From assembly GCA_964490725.1 (NCBI GenBank), contig CAZBDU010000028.1:1-58081 (forward strand): a stretch of 58,081 nucleotides of DNA, given 5' to 3'. The position numbers and the translations under genes were made by a program. The DNA comes from CAZBDU01 sp964490725 (GTDB lineage: Bacteria; Spirochaetota; Spirochaetia; SZUA-6; DRHE01). Below are positions 35,038 through 43,215 of this stretch, in pieces (position 1 is the stretch's first letter; each line of letters opens with the position of its first letter). Below the pieces are notes generated by a model, which ran no database searches, was not told the DNA's origin, and saw nothing but the letters and a program-made list of their open reading frames with translations.

Positions 35038-35322
35038 ATGAACAAGAAACTGTACGTCGGCGGCCTGCCGTACTCCGTCACTGACGACGAGCTGCGCGAT
35101 GTGTTCGCCGCCCACGGCACGGTGGAATCCGCCCAGGTCGTCAGGGACCGGTTCACCGACGCCTCACGAGGCTTCGGCTTCGTCGAGATGGGCACCCTGG
35201 AAGAAGCCGAGAAGGCCATCGCCGCCCTCAACGGCAGCACTCTCGGGGGCCGGAGCCTCACCGTGAATATCTCTCGGCCTCGGGAAGACCGGCCTCGCGG
35301 CGGCTCTCGAAACCGCTGGTAA
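35038..35322 (+). CDS. RRM-domain RNA-binding protein
   Basis: 94 residues, a single RNA recognition motif. RNP2 is LYVGGL (residues 4-9), RNP1 is RGFGFVEM (about 42-49), and a short basic, Gly-rich tail follows (SRPREDRPRGGSRNRW). Such small glycine-tailed RRM proteins in bacteria bind RNA and are often cold- or stress-induced. A very strong ribosome-binding site (CTAGGAGGAGAAC) precedes the ATG. It has its own promoter, a leader of about 175 bases and a terminator, so it is a monocistronic unit, probably highly expressed. The long leader could serve temperature or autoregulatory control, as with cold-shock mRNAs; that is inference. Confidence 0.93.
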   Translation: MNKKLYVGGLPYSVTDDELRDVFAAHGTVESAQVVRDRFTDASRGFGFVEMGTLEEAEKAIAALNGSTLGGRSLTVNISRPREDRPRGGSRNRW

Positions 35323-35347
35323 GTCCTCTCTCCAAAGCTCGGTAAGA

Positions 35348-35384
35348 ACCGGGGGGCGTTGGGTCGGTTCGCCCCCGGTCTTTC
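35348..35384 (+). terminator. Terminator of the RRM gene
   Basis: ACCGGGGGGCG pairs with CGCCCCCGGT (one bulge) across an 11-base loop and is followed by CTTTCC. It lies 25 bases after the RRM stop, between convergent genes. Confidence 0.65.
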
Positions 35385-35414
35385 CGGCCCTCCCCTCCTG
35401 CGGCGGGCGGCTGT

Positions 35415-36068
35415 CTACACGATCTCCTGAAAAGACCCATAGGTGCGGCTGGAACCGGGAAGCCGGATGTTCCAGGTGGCCGTGTTGGAGCCCGGGTGCA
35501 CCAGGCGGCTCACCGCCGGAACGTCCCCGGGAAGCGATCGGAACCTGCGATCGGTTTCGTCGAAGGCAACGAAGACGTGGATCCTTTCCAGGTCTCTCGA
35601 TTCCATGGCCTTGCTCAGCCGCAGTCGCTTGTGCGCCCTCTCCGCCGGCTTCAGCCGTTCGTTGAACAGCGACACCAGGGCAAAGGCCTTCAGCTGCCGC
35701 TGCCTGCCGATGAGCTCGAGGGAATTCGGCGAAGGCTCCGCAGCCACGAAGATCCAGGCGCTCTGCTGCGGGTAGACCAGGGAAAAGTCAAAGCTCAGGC
35801 GCCGGTAGATGTCCTCGACCACCGCCGGCACGGGCTCCCGCTCCTTCGCGTACCATCCCCACGGGACCACGGGCCGGCCCCGGGCCGCCTCCAGCACGCG
35901 GCAGAAACCGTTGTCCGGTTTGATCCCCTCGGTGGGCAGGTTCCCGTCCCAGCTCGCCGGATTGGTGTTGGCAATCACCTTGATCTTGGCCAGATTCTTG
36001 TGGGGGTCCTCGCCGATCTGGTGGGAAAAGACGAACGCCCTCAGGTGCAGGTAGAACTTGTTTTTCAT
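35415..36068 (-). CDS. Hypothetical protein
   Basis: 217 residues, soluble, with many basic and aromatic residues. ATG at 36068 follows GGAGGACCGCA. No signal peptide, membrane segment or motif I recognise. Visible features: an N-terminal FYLHLRAFVFSHQIGEDPHKN segment, the Trp-rich VVPWGWYAKE near residue 68, and a helical Lys/Arg-rich stretch at about 130-155 (LKPAERAHKRLRLSKAM). It stands alone, convergent with the RRM gene. Function unknown. Confidence 0.7.
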   Translation of the reverse strand: MKNKFYLHLRAFVFSHQIGEDPHKNLAKIKVIANTNPASWDGNLPTEGIKPDNGFCRVLEAARGRPVVPWGWYAKEREPVPAVVEDIYRRLSFDFSLVYPQQSAWIFVAAEPSPNSLELIGRQRQLKAFALVSLFNERLKPAERAHKRLRLSKAMESRDLERIHVFVAFDETDRRFRSLPGDVPAVSRLVHPGSNTATWNIRLPGSSRTYGSFQEIV

Positions 36069-36367
36069 TGCGGTCCTCCATAAGCACAGCGTATCCCGGT
36101 GCGGCCGGCTAATCCATTTTCCGGAATGCGGCGCCTCCGTGCCGCTTGCGTTCTACATGCCCCGGATCATCTGCGCCGCCACGGCCAGCTGCTTCTTCTC
36201 CGCTCTCTCCTGATCGGCCAGGGTCAAACCGGGCCCCGGCGGCGCTCTCCCGAACGGGGCGAGCCGGGGCGAGCCCTTTTTGGTTTACCGCCGGCGCGCG
36301 CAGAGGCTATACTGGTGCAACCCCGCCGGGAAGCGAAGGGGAGAGCTGCCCCGTCCGGCGCCCATCA
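36069..36367. other. Intergenic, no recognised gene
   Basis: GC-rich sequence between the hypothetical gene and a BNR-repeat fragment. Frames here show no convincing protein features and no clear promoter. Confidence 0.4.
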
Positions 36368-36616
36368 GAGACGAGGCTCCTGCTCTACGCCGGCTGCGAG
36401 GGGGCGGGGCTGTACCGCAGCCGGGACGGCGGCCGCTCGTGGCGCCCCGCCGCGGCAGGGATGAACCCCGAGGCCAGCGTGAGCGACATCGCCATCGACC
36501 CCCGGAACCCGGCGGTGCTCTACGCCTCCGACCGGGCCAGTGGGGTGTACCGCTCCGAGGGCATCCCCGACGTGCTCATGGCCGAGGAGAGGCTGTCCTG
36601 GCAGGCAGGCCCGTGA
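36368..36616 (+). pseudogene. BNR/Asp-box repeat protein fragment
   Basis: About 80 residues with one and a half BNR (Asp-box) beta-propeller repeats: GLYRSRDGGRSW, then IAIDPRNPAVLYASDRASGVYRS. Proteins with these repeats (sialidase-like or sortilin-like propellers) normally have many copies and several hundred residues. There is no ribosome-binding site or good start, and the frame ends shortly after. A remnant of a lost larger gene, or the tail of one whose front was deleted. Confidence 0.55.
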
Positions 36617-36722
36617 GGCCGCACCCGGGCGGAGCGGTCCCGGGCCGCCCGGAGCGGCGCAGGGCGTTCATGCCGGATCGTCTCTTTACTTTCCACCGGT
36701 TTGCCGGTAGACTCCCCGATCT

Positions 36723-37895
36723 ATGATCGTCTCCCTGGTGCTGCTGGCCTTCGTCTCCCTCTTCTTTCTCCTGGCGCCTCTGGTCAGCTGGGCCAACACC
36801 CGCCTGGTCTACCCGCGCCGCCGCTTCCAGGCGCTGGGCGAGCCCGCCCTCAAGATCAACGTGGTCGTCCCGTGCAAGGGGCACGACGAGCTCCTGGAGG
36901 AGAACATGAAGCGCCTGGCGGAGCAGGACTACCCCGACTACCGGCTGACCCTGGTCACGGACACCGCAGACGACGGGGCCCTGCCGGCAATCCGGCGCAT
37001 CCTGGACCTCTATCCCCGCGCCTCTCACGTGGTGGCGGGTCTGACGAATTCTTCGGCCCAGCGCAGCCACGCACAGCTGGCGGGCTTCCGTTCCGAGGGG
37101 GAAAGCGAGCTGTTCGTGGTGTGCGACACCGATCTGAAGGTGGAGCGCGGGTTCCTGCGGGAGCTGGCGCGTCCGTTTCTCGATCCGCGAGTAGTCGCGG
37201 CCAGCGCCCACCACTGGGTGGCGCCGCGCAGCCCGGGACTGGCGGCCTACATCCACGGCTGCCTGGCGGGGTACCTGACCATGCTGGTGGGCCTGCCGGG
37301 AATGGGATGGCTGTGGGGCGGATGCTTCGCCATCCGGCGGCGCACGCTGGAGGATCTGGACATCGCCGCGGTCTGGCGGGGCAAGGTTTCCGACGACACC
37401 TCGCTTCAGAGGCGGCTCAATTCCCGCGGCATCCGGCCGGTCTTTGTCCCCACCGCGGTCTCGCAGGCCCGGGAGGCGCCGCGAACCATCGGGGATTTCG
37501 TGCGCTGGTACGCTCGCCAATCCCACGCGGGCAGAGTCTATCTCAAGCCGGCCTGGATCGCGAGCCTGGCGCTGGAAACCGCCGCCACGCTGGCGGTGCC
37601 GCTCGCCCTGGCGCTGCTGGTGGCGGGGATCGTGAGCCCCCCCTGGGGGCCGGCGGCCATACCCTCGGCGGCGACCCTGGCGGTCCTGATGCTGAGCGGG
37701 GTGCTGGTACGGCAGCCCTACCTCAGGCTGAACAGCATTCCCCTGCCGGCATGGCTGCTTCTGCCGCTGTTCGCCCACTCCGTGATCGCGCTCGCCCTGT
37801 GGCGCTCGGCCTTCATGCGCCGCGTGCGCTGGGGCAAGACCGTGTACGAGCTGAACCGCGACGGGACCATCCGTACGGTAAACCGTCTGCCTTGA
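36723..37895 (+). CDS. Membrane glycosyltransferase, ceramide-glucosyltransferase-like
   Basis: 390 residues. One N-terminal membrane segment (VSLVLLAFVSLFFLLAPLVSW) precedes a GT-A catalytic domain: INVVVPCKGHDELLEENM, VVCDTDLKV (metal-binding DxD type, about residues 134-142), VSDDTSLQRRL (about 223-233) and FVRWYARQS, the (Q/R)xxRW-like motif. This is the D1-D2-D3 pattern of family GT21/HpnI enzymes that glycosylate lipids. Three or four membrane segments follow near the C-terminus. It probably transfers a sugar to a lipid at the inner membrane. It lies 29 bases upstream of a second glycosyltransferase-like gene, likely in one operon. Confidence 0.82.
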   Translation: MIVSLVLLAFVSLFFLLAPLVSWANTRLVYPRRRFQALGEPALKINVVVPCKGHDELLEENMKRLAEQDYPDYRLTLVTDTADDGALPAIRRILDLYPRASHVVAGLTNSSAQRSHAQLAGFRSEGESELFVVCDTDLKVERGFLRELARPFLDPRVVAASAHHWVAPRSPGLAAYIHGCLAGYLTMLVGLPGMGWLWGGCFAIRRRTLEDLDIAAVWRGKVSDDTSLQRRLNSRGIRPVFVPTAVSQAREAPRTIGDFVRWYARQSHAGRVYLKPAWIASLALETAATLAVPLALALLVAGIVSPPWGPAAIPSAATLAVLMLSGVLVRQPYLRLNSIPLPAWLLLPLFAHSVIALALWRSAFMRRVRWGKTVYELNRDGTIRTVNRLP

Positions 37896-37924
37896 GGCAG
37901 GCATTCTAGGAAGAGGTCATCCAC

Positions 37925-38911
37925 ATGAAGAAGCACCTGATCATCACCACCATTGCTCCCATGAACGAGGTCATGCGCCAGTTCGCCGCCATGCCCGAAT
38001 GGCGGCTCGTGCTGGTGGGCGACCGGAAGGGACCGGAGAGGATGGACGACTCCCGGGTGACCTTCCTGGGCTTCCCGGACCAGGGCTCCCTGGGCTTCGA
38101 GCTGTACGGGCACTGTCCGGAGAATCACTATTCCAGGAAGAACCTCGGCTACCTGTACGCCATCTCCCAGGGCGCGGAGATCATCGCCGAGACGGATGAC
38201 GACAACTTTCCGCGCCAGGGCTGGGGTGAGGACGTGCGCTTCAGCCTGGAGGCCGCGGACACCGTGGAGCGGCGCCGCTACTTCAACGTGTACCGCCTGT
38301 TCTGCCCGGACCACGTCTGGCCGCGGGGCTTTCCGCTGGACCGGGTGCTCGACGGGGAAGAGCCGGTGATCTCCAAGCAGGAAGCGAGCATCGGCACCTG
38401 GCAGGGGCTGGCGGATCTGCAGCCCGACGTGGACGCCATCTACCGGCTCACGGTGAACAAGACTGTGAGCTTCCACAGCCGCGAACCGGTGGTCCTGGCG
38501 CCCCACGTCTACTGTCCCTTCAACTCGCAGAACACCTTCTGGATTCCCAAGGCCTTTCCCTTCATGTACCTGCCCATGACCGTGAGCATGCGCTTCACCG
38601 ACATCCTGCGCGGGTACGTGGCCCAGCGCCTGCTCTGGCAGGCGGGACTGCGGCTGGCCTTTGGAGAGGCCTCGGTTTACCAGGAGCGAAACCTTCACAA
38701 CCTGATGCGGGACTTCAACGACGAGGTGCCGATGTACCAGCAGGTCGACCGCACCGTGGACACGCTGGAATCGGTCTCTCTGTCGGGGGGACCCCTGGAC
38801 TGGCTCGTCCAGGCCTATGGAGCACTGGCTGAGAGCTCCGTGGTCCAGCCCGCAGAGGTGAAAGCCGCCTCCGCCTGGGCCGCGGACCTGCGGCGGCACG
38901 GCTACCGGTAG
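37925..38911 (+). CDS. STELLO/DUF288-like glycosyltransferase
   Basis: 328 residues, soluble. KNLGYLYAISQGAEIIAETDDDN (about residues 75-97) is the signature of STELLO/DUF288 proteins and resembles the reversibly glycosylated polypeptide/UDP-arabinopyranose mutase family; the DDD triplet would bind metal and sugar nucleotide. QNTFWIPKAFPFMYLPMTVSMRFTDILRGYVAQ further on is also typical. Ribosome-binding site AGGAAGAGGTC upstream of the ATG. It follows the membrane glycosyltransferase gene closely. In plants STELLO proteins act in polysaccharide synthesis in the Golgi; the bacterial role is not established. Confidence 0.72.
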   Translation: MKKHLIITTIAPMNEVMRQFAAMPEWRLVLVGDRKGPERMDDSRVTFLGFPDQGSLGFELYGHCPENHYSRKNLGYLYAISQGAEIIAETDDDNFPRQGWGEDVRFSLEAADTVERRRYFNVYRLFCPDHVWPRGFPLDRVLDGEEPVISKQEASIGTWQGLADLQPDVDAIYRLTVNKTVSFHSREPVVLAPHVYCPFNSQNTFWIPKAFPFMYLPMTVSMRFTDILRGYVAQRLLWQAGLRLAFGEASVYQERNLHNLMRDFNDEVPMYQQVDRTVDTLESVSLSGGPLDWLVQAYGALAESSVVQPAEVKAASAWAADLRRHGYR

Positions 38912-38994
38912 ACCGGAGGCAGGCCGCGCCGCCGGGCACCAACTTTCTCATGGCGGCAGGGGAGGCGGTCAAACGGGACGGGTGTCCGGCCGGC

Positions 38995-39144
38995 TCAGCG
39001 CGACCAGGCCAGGATCCAGTCCTTGATCAGCTCGCCGCGGCCCTTGACCACCTCTTTGAGCTTGGCGTCCGCCTCCGCCTTGGTGCGTCCGTCGATGAGG
39101 ATCAGATTGTCTTTGGAATTTCGCTTCCGGTACTCGAACAGCAT
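38995..39144 (-). CDS. 49-residue hypothetical protein
   Basis: A short gene with its own ribosome-binding site (GGGAGGGGCT before ATG 39144) and promoter. The product is basic: LFEYRKRNSKDNLILIDGRTKAEADAKL is followed by a helix ending DWILAWSR. The residue pattern (ILIDGRTKAEADAKLKEVV) suggests a small beta-alpha unit. No family recognised. Expression is supported by clear signals rather than by homology. Confidence 0.65.
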   Translation of the reverse strand: MLFEYRKRNSKDNLILIDGRTKAEADAKLKEVVKGRGELIKDWILAWSR

Positions 39145-39180
39145 AGCCCCTCCCAGGAATGTGTAACACTTGTTTACTAT

Positions 39181-39209
39181 AGTGTACCGGAGAAAGGCCT
39201 GCGGGTAAA
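39181..39209 (-). promoter_or_regulatory. Promoter of the 49-residue gene
   Basis: TTTACC (39209-39204), 17-base spacer and TACACT (39186-39181) on the minus strand; transcription would start near 39174, about 30 bases before the ATG. GTAA and TTAC arms seven bases apart (39164-39178) overlap the start point and could form an operator. Confidence 0.5.
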
Positions 39210-39385
39210 GCCCGCGCCGCCGGAGCAACGCGCCGCCGCCCCCCTGAGCCAGCCCCCTGGCCGGCCCCGCGGCCACTCCCACCCTTGCCCGCTCTTTCGC
39301 CCGCCGGTGGCGCGATTTGTCCTCCCCGGCGCCGGTGAGTACGTTTGAAGCACACCGTGCCGGGGCACGAGAAGAGGAGACCCAG

Positions 39386-40312
39386 GTGGAGCTCGACAGA
39401 GAGGTGTTTCGCATTGACCCGCAGGCCGTGGCGGCGCAGATCGAGGATTTCATCCGCTCCAGGATGGAGCAGCTGCACCGCAGCGGCATCGCCGTCGGCA
39501 TCTCCGGGGGGCTGGACTCCAGCACCGTGGCCGCCCTGTGCGCCAGGGCGGTCGGCCCCGAACGGGTCACGGGGTTGATCCTGCGGGAGAAGCAGGGCAA
39601 CCCCGAGGCCACCAGGTACGCCCGCCGCCTTGCCCGTCACCTGGGGATCCGCGCCGAGACGGTCGACATCTCGCCGCTGCTGCGGGAGCTCGGCGTCTAC
39701 AGCACCCTGCTTTCTCGCCTTCCAGGACGCCGGCTGCGCGGCCTCGCGGTAAATCTCTACCGGCGGCGGACCGGAAACAGCCCCTACCTCCGGCTTCTGA
39801 GGGGAGAGGCGCGGGAAGTGGAGCGCAACGTGTTCGCCACCATCAACGCCAAGCATCGGGCCCGCCTCCTGGTGGCCTACCGGGTGGCGGAGAGCCGCAA
39901 CCTCATGGTGGTGGGCAGCGCCCACAAGACGGAGGACCTGATCGGCTTGTACGTGAAGTACGGCATCGACGACTGTGCGGACCTCATGCCCTTCAAGAAC
40001 CTGTTCCGCAGTCACATCATGCAGCTGGCCGAGCACGTGGGCGTTCCCCGGGAGATCACCGCCCGGCCGTCCAATCCGGATATCATTCCCGGGGTGGAGG
40101 ACAAGTATGCGGATCTCCTGGGCCTTGCCTCCGAGGCGCTCGATCTAGTCCTCCACCGCCTGGAACAGGGGATGAGCTCCCCGGAGATCGCCGGGCATAC
40201 GGGGCTGAGCAGAGAAAAGGTGGCGGAGGTCCAGGAGATCTTCCGCCTCACCGCGCACATGCGGCAGCATTCGATGGCCCCGCGCTTCGAGTTCACCGCG
40301 GCCAGGGAGTGA
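39386..40312 (+). CDS. nadE: NAD synthetase (ammonia-type) family protein
   Basis: 308 residues. The ATP pyrophosphatase loop SGGLDSS is at residues 40-46, after GIAVGI. Later NadE-type motifs are altered but recognisable: VVGSAHKTEDLIGLYVKYGIDDCADLMPF (usual form GTxNxSE...GYxTKYGD) and PSNPDIIPGVEDKYADL. NadE makes NAD+ from deamido-NAD, ATP and ammonia. The C-terminal 50 residues (MSSPEIAGHTGLSREKVAEVQEIF) look like a helix-turn-helix-type extension. The start is GTG 39386, six bases after GAGGAG. The altered middle motif leaves open a different adenylating amidotransferase activity. Confidence 0.78.
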   Translation: MELDREVFRIDPQAVAAQIEDFIRSRMEQLHRSGIAVGISGGLDSSTVAALCARAVGPERVTGLILREKQGNPEATRYARRLARHLGIRAETVDISPLLRELGVYSTLLSRLPGRRLRGLAVNLYRRRTGNSPYLRLLRGEAREVERNVFATINAKHRARLLVAYRVAESRNLMVVGSAHKTEDLIGLYVKYGIDDCADLMPFKNLFRSHIMQLAEHVGVPREITARPSNPDIIPGVEDKYADLLGLASEALDLVLHRLEQGMSSPEIAGHTGLSREKVAEVQEIFRLTAHMRQHSMAPRFEFTAARE

Positions 40313-40322
40313 GTGCCGGGAC

Positions 40323-40355
40323 GGCGGGCCTGCGCCGCGGCGGCGGGGGCCCGCC
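40323..40355. terminator. Hairpin between convergent genes
   Basis: GGCGGGCC and GGCCCGCC form an 8-base-pair stem between the nadE stop and the convergent MFS stop. There is no T tract. It may serve both genes. Confidence 0.35.
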
Positions 40356-40356
40356 C

Positions 40357-41628
40357 TCACCTTCCCCGCCGCCCGCCCGCGGGCGCAGGGGTGCCCACCG
40401 TCTCTCTCACGAACCGCAGGACCACCAGGGAGGCGGCGCCCAGCAGGGCTCCCCCGATGTAGAAAGGAAGGCGGATGCTCAGGGTGCCCAGGAAGCCGGC
40501 GATCAGCGGCCCCAGGGCCGTTCCCAGGCCGAAGCCGCTGGTGACGATGCTCGCCTGCCGTCCTTCCTGGCCGGAGCGGGACAGGTCGCCCGCCAGCGCG
40601 AAGGTGGGGGCGGCGATCGCCGCCGCGCCCAGCCCCTGCAGGAGCTGCAACCCCACCAGGGCCAGGGTGGTGCCGGCATGGCCCAGCAGAACGGTGACCG
40701 GGGCCATCAGCAGCAGCCCGGCGATCATGAGCGGCTTCCTGCCCACGCGGTCGGAGAGCCGGCCCAAGGGGAGCTGGAACGCCAGGCGGCTGGCCATCAT
40801 GGCGCTGAAGGCCAGCCCGAAGGCGGAGGCGCTCTGGCCGATGCGGGCGTTGATCTGGTTCTCCAGGGTGGTGATCATGGTGAAGGCGATGGCCATGGTC
40901 AGGGTGGCGAGGCCGGCGGCGGCGATGGTGGGGCTCAAGAGCGAAGGGTCGAGGATGCGCGGACGGCTCCTCCGGCCGTCCCCGTCCTCCTGCCCGCCGG
41001 CTGCAGGCGCCTCCCCGGGCTTGCCGCCCTTCACGAGGGCCAGGACCATGAAGAACCCCACCCCGATGAATGCGGCCCCGGCGTAAAAGGAGGCGTTGAA
41101 ACCCACGTGGTCGTGCAGGAGACCGCCCAGAAGCGGTCCGATGGAGAAGCCCGCCATCCTCAGGGTAGTGTACAGCCCCATGGAGGCCCCCCGGGTCTCC
41201 TTGACGGTGGATCTGGCCATGATGGCCAGCGCCGCCGGAACGGTGAGCGCCAACCCCACCCCCTGCAGCCCCCGCAACAACAGGAGATCCAGGAAGCGCC
41301 CCGCCAGCGCGAAACCCAGGGTGCCTGCGGCCATCACCCCCAGGCCCGTCAGGACGAGCGGCTTCTGCCGCCCCAGCCGGTCCCCCAGACCCCCGGTGAC
41401 CGGCTGCAGGAAGGCGTTCACGAATCCGTACAGGGAAATGAGCACCCCCACCCTGGTAGCCGTGGCGATGGGCAGAATCGGCGCCGGCAGCTTCGCCACG
41501 AACAGGGGGATGATCACGAACAGGATGCTGTTGCCCAGCGCGTCGCCGAAACGCGCCACCGAAAGGGCGAGAACGGCTTCGTTGATGCCGAGCTTTTCCC
41601 GGAGTGTCCGCATCCGTAGAACGTACAT
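40357..41628 (-). CDS. Major facilitator superfamily transporter
   Basis: 423 residues, 12 predicted membrane segments. Motif A copies are GGLGDRLGRQKPLVLTG (loop 2-3) and GRLSDRVGRKPLMIAG (loop 8-9). LRGLQGVGLALTVPAALAIM and GLYTTLRMAGFSIGPLLGG are typical of drug/H+ antiporters. A hydrophilic central loop (KGGKPGEAPAAGGQEDGDGRRSR) separates the halves. Probably an efflux carrier. ATG 41628 and ATG 41613 are both possible starts; neither has a good ribosome-binding site. It is not part of the downstream cox remnant. Confidence 0.85.
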   Translation of the reverse strand: MYVLRMRTLREKLGINEAVLALSVARFGDALGNSILFVIIPLFVAKLPAPILPIATATRVGVLISLYGFVNAFLQPVTGGLGDRLGRQKPLVLTGLGVMAAGTLGFALAGRFLDLLLLRGLQGVGLALTVPAALAIMARSTVKETRGASMGLYTTLRMAGFSIGPLLGGLLHDHVGFNASFYAGAAFIGVGFFMVLALVKGGKPGEAPAAGGQEDGDGRRSRPRILDPSLLSPTIAAAGLATLTMAIAFTMITTLENQINARIGQSASAFGLAFSAMMASRLAFQLPLGRLSDRVGRKPLMIAGLLLMAPVTVLLGHAGTTLALVGLQLLQGLGAAAIAAPTFALAGDLSRSGQEGRQASIVTSGFGLGTALGPLIAGFLGTLSIRLPFYIGGALLGAASLVVLRFVRETVGTPAPAGGRRGR

Positions 41629-41691
41629 ACTCCAGGCGGCGATCGTCCAATCGGCGGCCGCCGTGCCGCGCGTCCGGCCGGGCCGGCGCCC

Positions 41692-42243
41692 TCAGCCGGA
41701 AAGAGAGCCCTTCTCTCCGGTGTAGAAACGCTGCAGGTTCCCCTTCAGCTGCGGCCTCATGGTGAAGAAGATCGGCTCTTCGGCGATCAGCCGCACCCTG
41801 ACCCGAGCGGCCGCGTTCATCTGCCGGTACTGCCCGGCGGAGAGAGCGTAGTAGACGGCCTGCGAACAGCTGCCCAACAGGCAGCTGTCCCGTACGATGC
41901 GGCCGTGCAGGGAGATGCGCTCCCCGTCCAGGTAGAGCTCCAGCGGATGCACCCGGGTGATGAACCTGGGCTGTTTGCCGCTGTAGCGCAGGACCAGCTG
42001 CCACCGGGTGGCTTTCCCGGCGCTCTTCACCACCCGCGCCCCCAGGCTCAGCGAGTAGCCGAAAGAGGAATCCACGGGGGTGGGGGCCAGCTCCCTGACT
42101 TCCGCCCCGCTGGAAACCCCGGTGGTGACGCGGTAGCTCTGGCACGCCGCCGGCAGAAGCAGCGCGGCTAGGAGCAGCGCCGCCATCCAGGCGAAGCCCC
42201 TGGCGCCGGAGGGGGCGCCGTCCATCTCCCCGCGCGGGATCAC
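41692..42243 (-). CDS. Lipoprotein at the end of the cox remnant operon
   Basis: 183 residues. GTG at 42243 overlaps the coxB stop (GTGA) and has GGAGG seven bases upstream, so it is coupled to coxB; a later ATG (42225) lacks room for a ribosome-binding site. The signal sequence FAWMAALLLAALLLPAAC ends in the lipobox Cys at about residue 36. The mature part is beta-rich, with a pair RDSCLLGSCSQAVY that could form a disulfide. No family recognised. Its coupling to coxB suggests a periplasmic role in oxidase assembly or an unrelated envelope function. Confidence 0.7.
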   Translation of the reverse strand: MIPRGEMDGAPSGARGFAWMAALLLAALLLPAACQSYRVTTGVSSGAEVRELAPTPVDSSFGYSLSLGARVVKSAGKATRWQLVLRYSGKQPRFITRVHPLELYLDGERISLHGRIVRDSCLLGSCSQAVYYALSAGQYRQMNAAARVRVRLIAEEPIFFTMRPQLKGNLQRFYTGEKGSLSG

Positions 42244-42872
42244 TTCTCTTCCTCCTTCTCCCGGGGCGCCGCCTCGGCGTACCACTTCTGGAACCGGTCC
42301 ACCGGCTGGACCAACACCTGAGTGCGCATCACGGCGTGACCCACGCCGCAGTACCCGGCGCACAGCAGGTCGTACTGCCCCACCTCCTCCGCACGGAACC
42401 ACAGCATCGTGGTGAGCCCCGGGGCAGTGTCCTTCTTCTCACCAAAGGCAGGGATGTACAGGGAGTGTATCACGTCCCCGCTGGTCATGAGAAGCTTCAC
42501 GGGCCTGCCCACCGGGACGTTGAGGGCGCCGTTCCTGATGCCGTTGGGATAGTGGAACTGCCAGGAGAACTGCCGGGCCAGCACCTTGATCTCCAGCGAG
42601 CCGTCGGGAGGGTCGTTCATCAGCTGGAATCCCTTGAGCCCCACGTAGAACATCGCGAGCATCACCAGGGTGGGCACGACCAACCAGGCGGCCTCCAGCC
42701 AGGCGTTGCCCCGGATGGGAGCGGCGGTCGGGTGCCGGGAGCGCCGGTAGCGGATCACGAACAGCACCATCACCGCCGTGACCGCCACGAAGATCAGCGC
42801 CGCGAAAGCGACGAAGTAGTAGAAGGTCTGCGTAACCAGCGTGGAGGCGTCCCTGATGAGACGGTTCCCGCC
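42240..42872 (-). CDS. coxB: Cytochrome c oxidase subunit II
   Basis: About 205 residues. Two membrane helices (FYYFVAFAALIFVAVTAVMV and AAWLVVPTLVMLAMFYVG) are followed by the cupredoxin domain with WQFHYPNG, SGDVIHSLYIPAFG and the complete CuA site CAGYCGVGHAVM (Cys-x3-Cys-x3-His-x2-Met). The C-terminal part is well preserved. No ATG, GTG or TTG start is found before DASTLVTQTF, and the frame runs without a start into the end of the subunit IV gene, so the 5' end is unresolved and may be damaged like its neighbours. Given the loss of coxA function, a working oxidase is unlikely. Confidence 0.75.
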   Translation of the reverse strand, partial: GGNRLIRDASTLVTQTFYYFVAFAALIFVAVTAVMVLFVIRYRRSRHPTAAPIRGNAWLEAAWLVVPTLVMLAMFYVGLKGFQLMNDPPDGSLEIKVLARQFSWQFHYPNGIRNGALNVPVGRPVKLLMTSGDVIHSLYIPAFGEKKDTAPGLTTMLWFRAEEVGQYDLLCAGYCGVGHAVMRTQVLVQPVDRFQKWYAEAAPREKEEEK

Positions 42873-43186
42873 ACCCGGGCACGCGCCAGCACGTCCACCA
42901 GGGTGAGGCCGACGAACACCGCCAGCACCGCCAGGCAAATCGAGACCAGCGCCACGTAGAGCCGGGTCCCCTGGAAACCGAGATGCATCAAGAACCAGCC
43001 CACCAGTACCGCCCTGGCGGCGGCGATCAACAGGGCCACCGGGGCGGGCAGCCCGCCCAGGGGCGCACCCGCCAGGGCCACCGCCAGCGCGGTCAGGCCG
43101 AGGAGCCCTCCCCATACCGCCACGTACACCGCCGCGCCGACCCGGGCCGGGGCGCCGCCCCTGCCCGCATCTTCCGTTCTCTTCAT
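42794..43186 (-). CDS. coxD: Cytochrome c oxidase subunit IV (bacterial type)
   Basis: 130 residues as read. Three hydrophobic segments (VYVAVWGGLLGLTALAVAL, PVALLIAAARAVLVGWFLMHL, LYVALVSICLAVLAVFVGL) and the conserved FLMHLGFQ identify the small subunit IV of bacterial aa3-type oxidases. ATG 43186 follows GGAGGAGCG. Family members end near LVDVLARAR; here the frame runs on for about 25 residues into coxB in the wrong frame, so the natural stop seems lost together with the coxB start. One small indel near 42880 would explain both. Confidence 0.7.
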   Translation of the reverse strand: MKRTEDAGRGGAPARVGAAVYVAVWGGLLGLTALAVALAGAPLGGLPAPVALLIAAARAVLVGWFLMHLGFQGTRLYVALVSICLAVLAVFVGLTLVDVLARARVAGTVSSGTPPRWLRRPSTTSSLSRR

Positions 43187-43215
43187 ACTCAGCGCTCCTC
43201 CCTCGGCCCCGGCCC

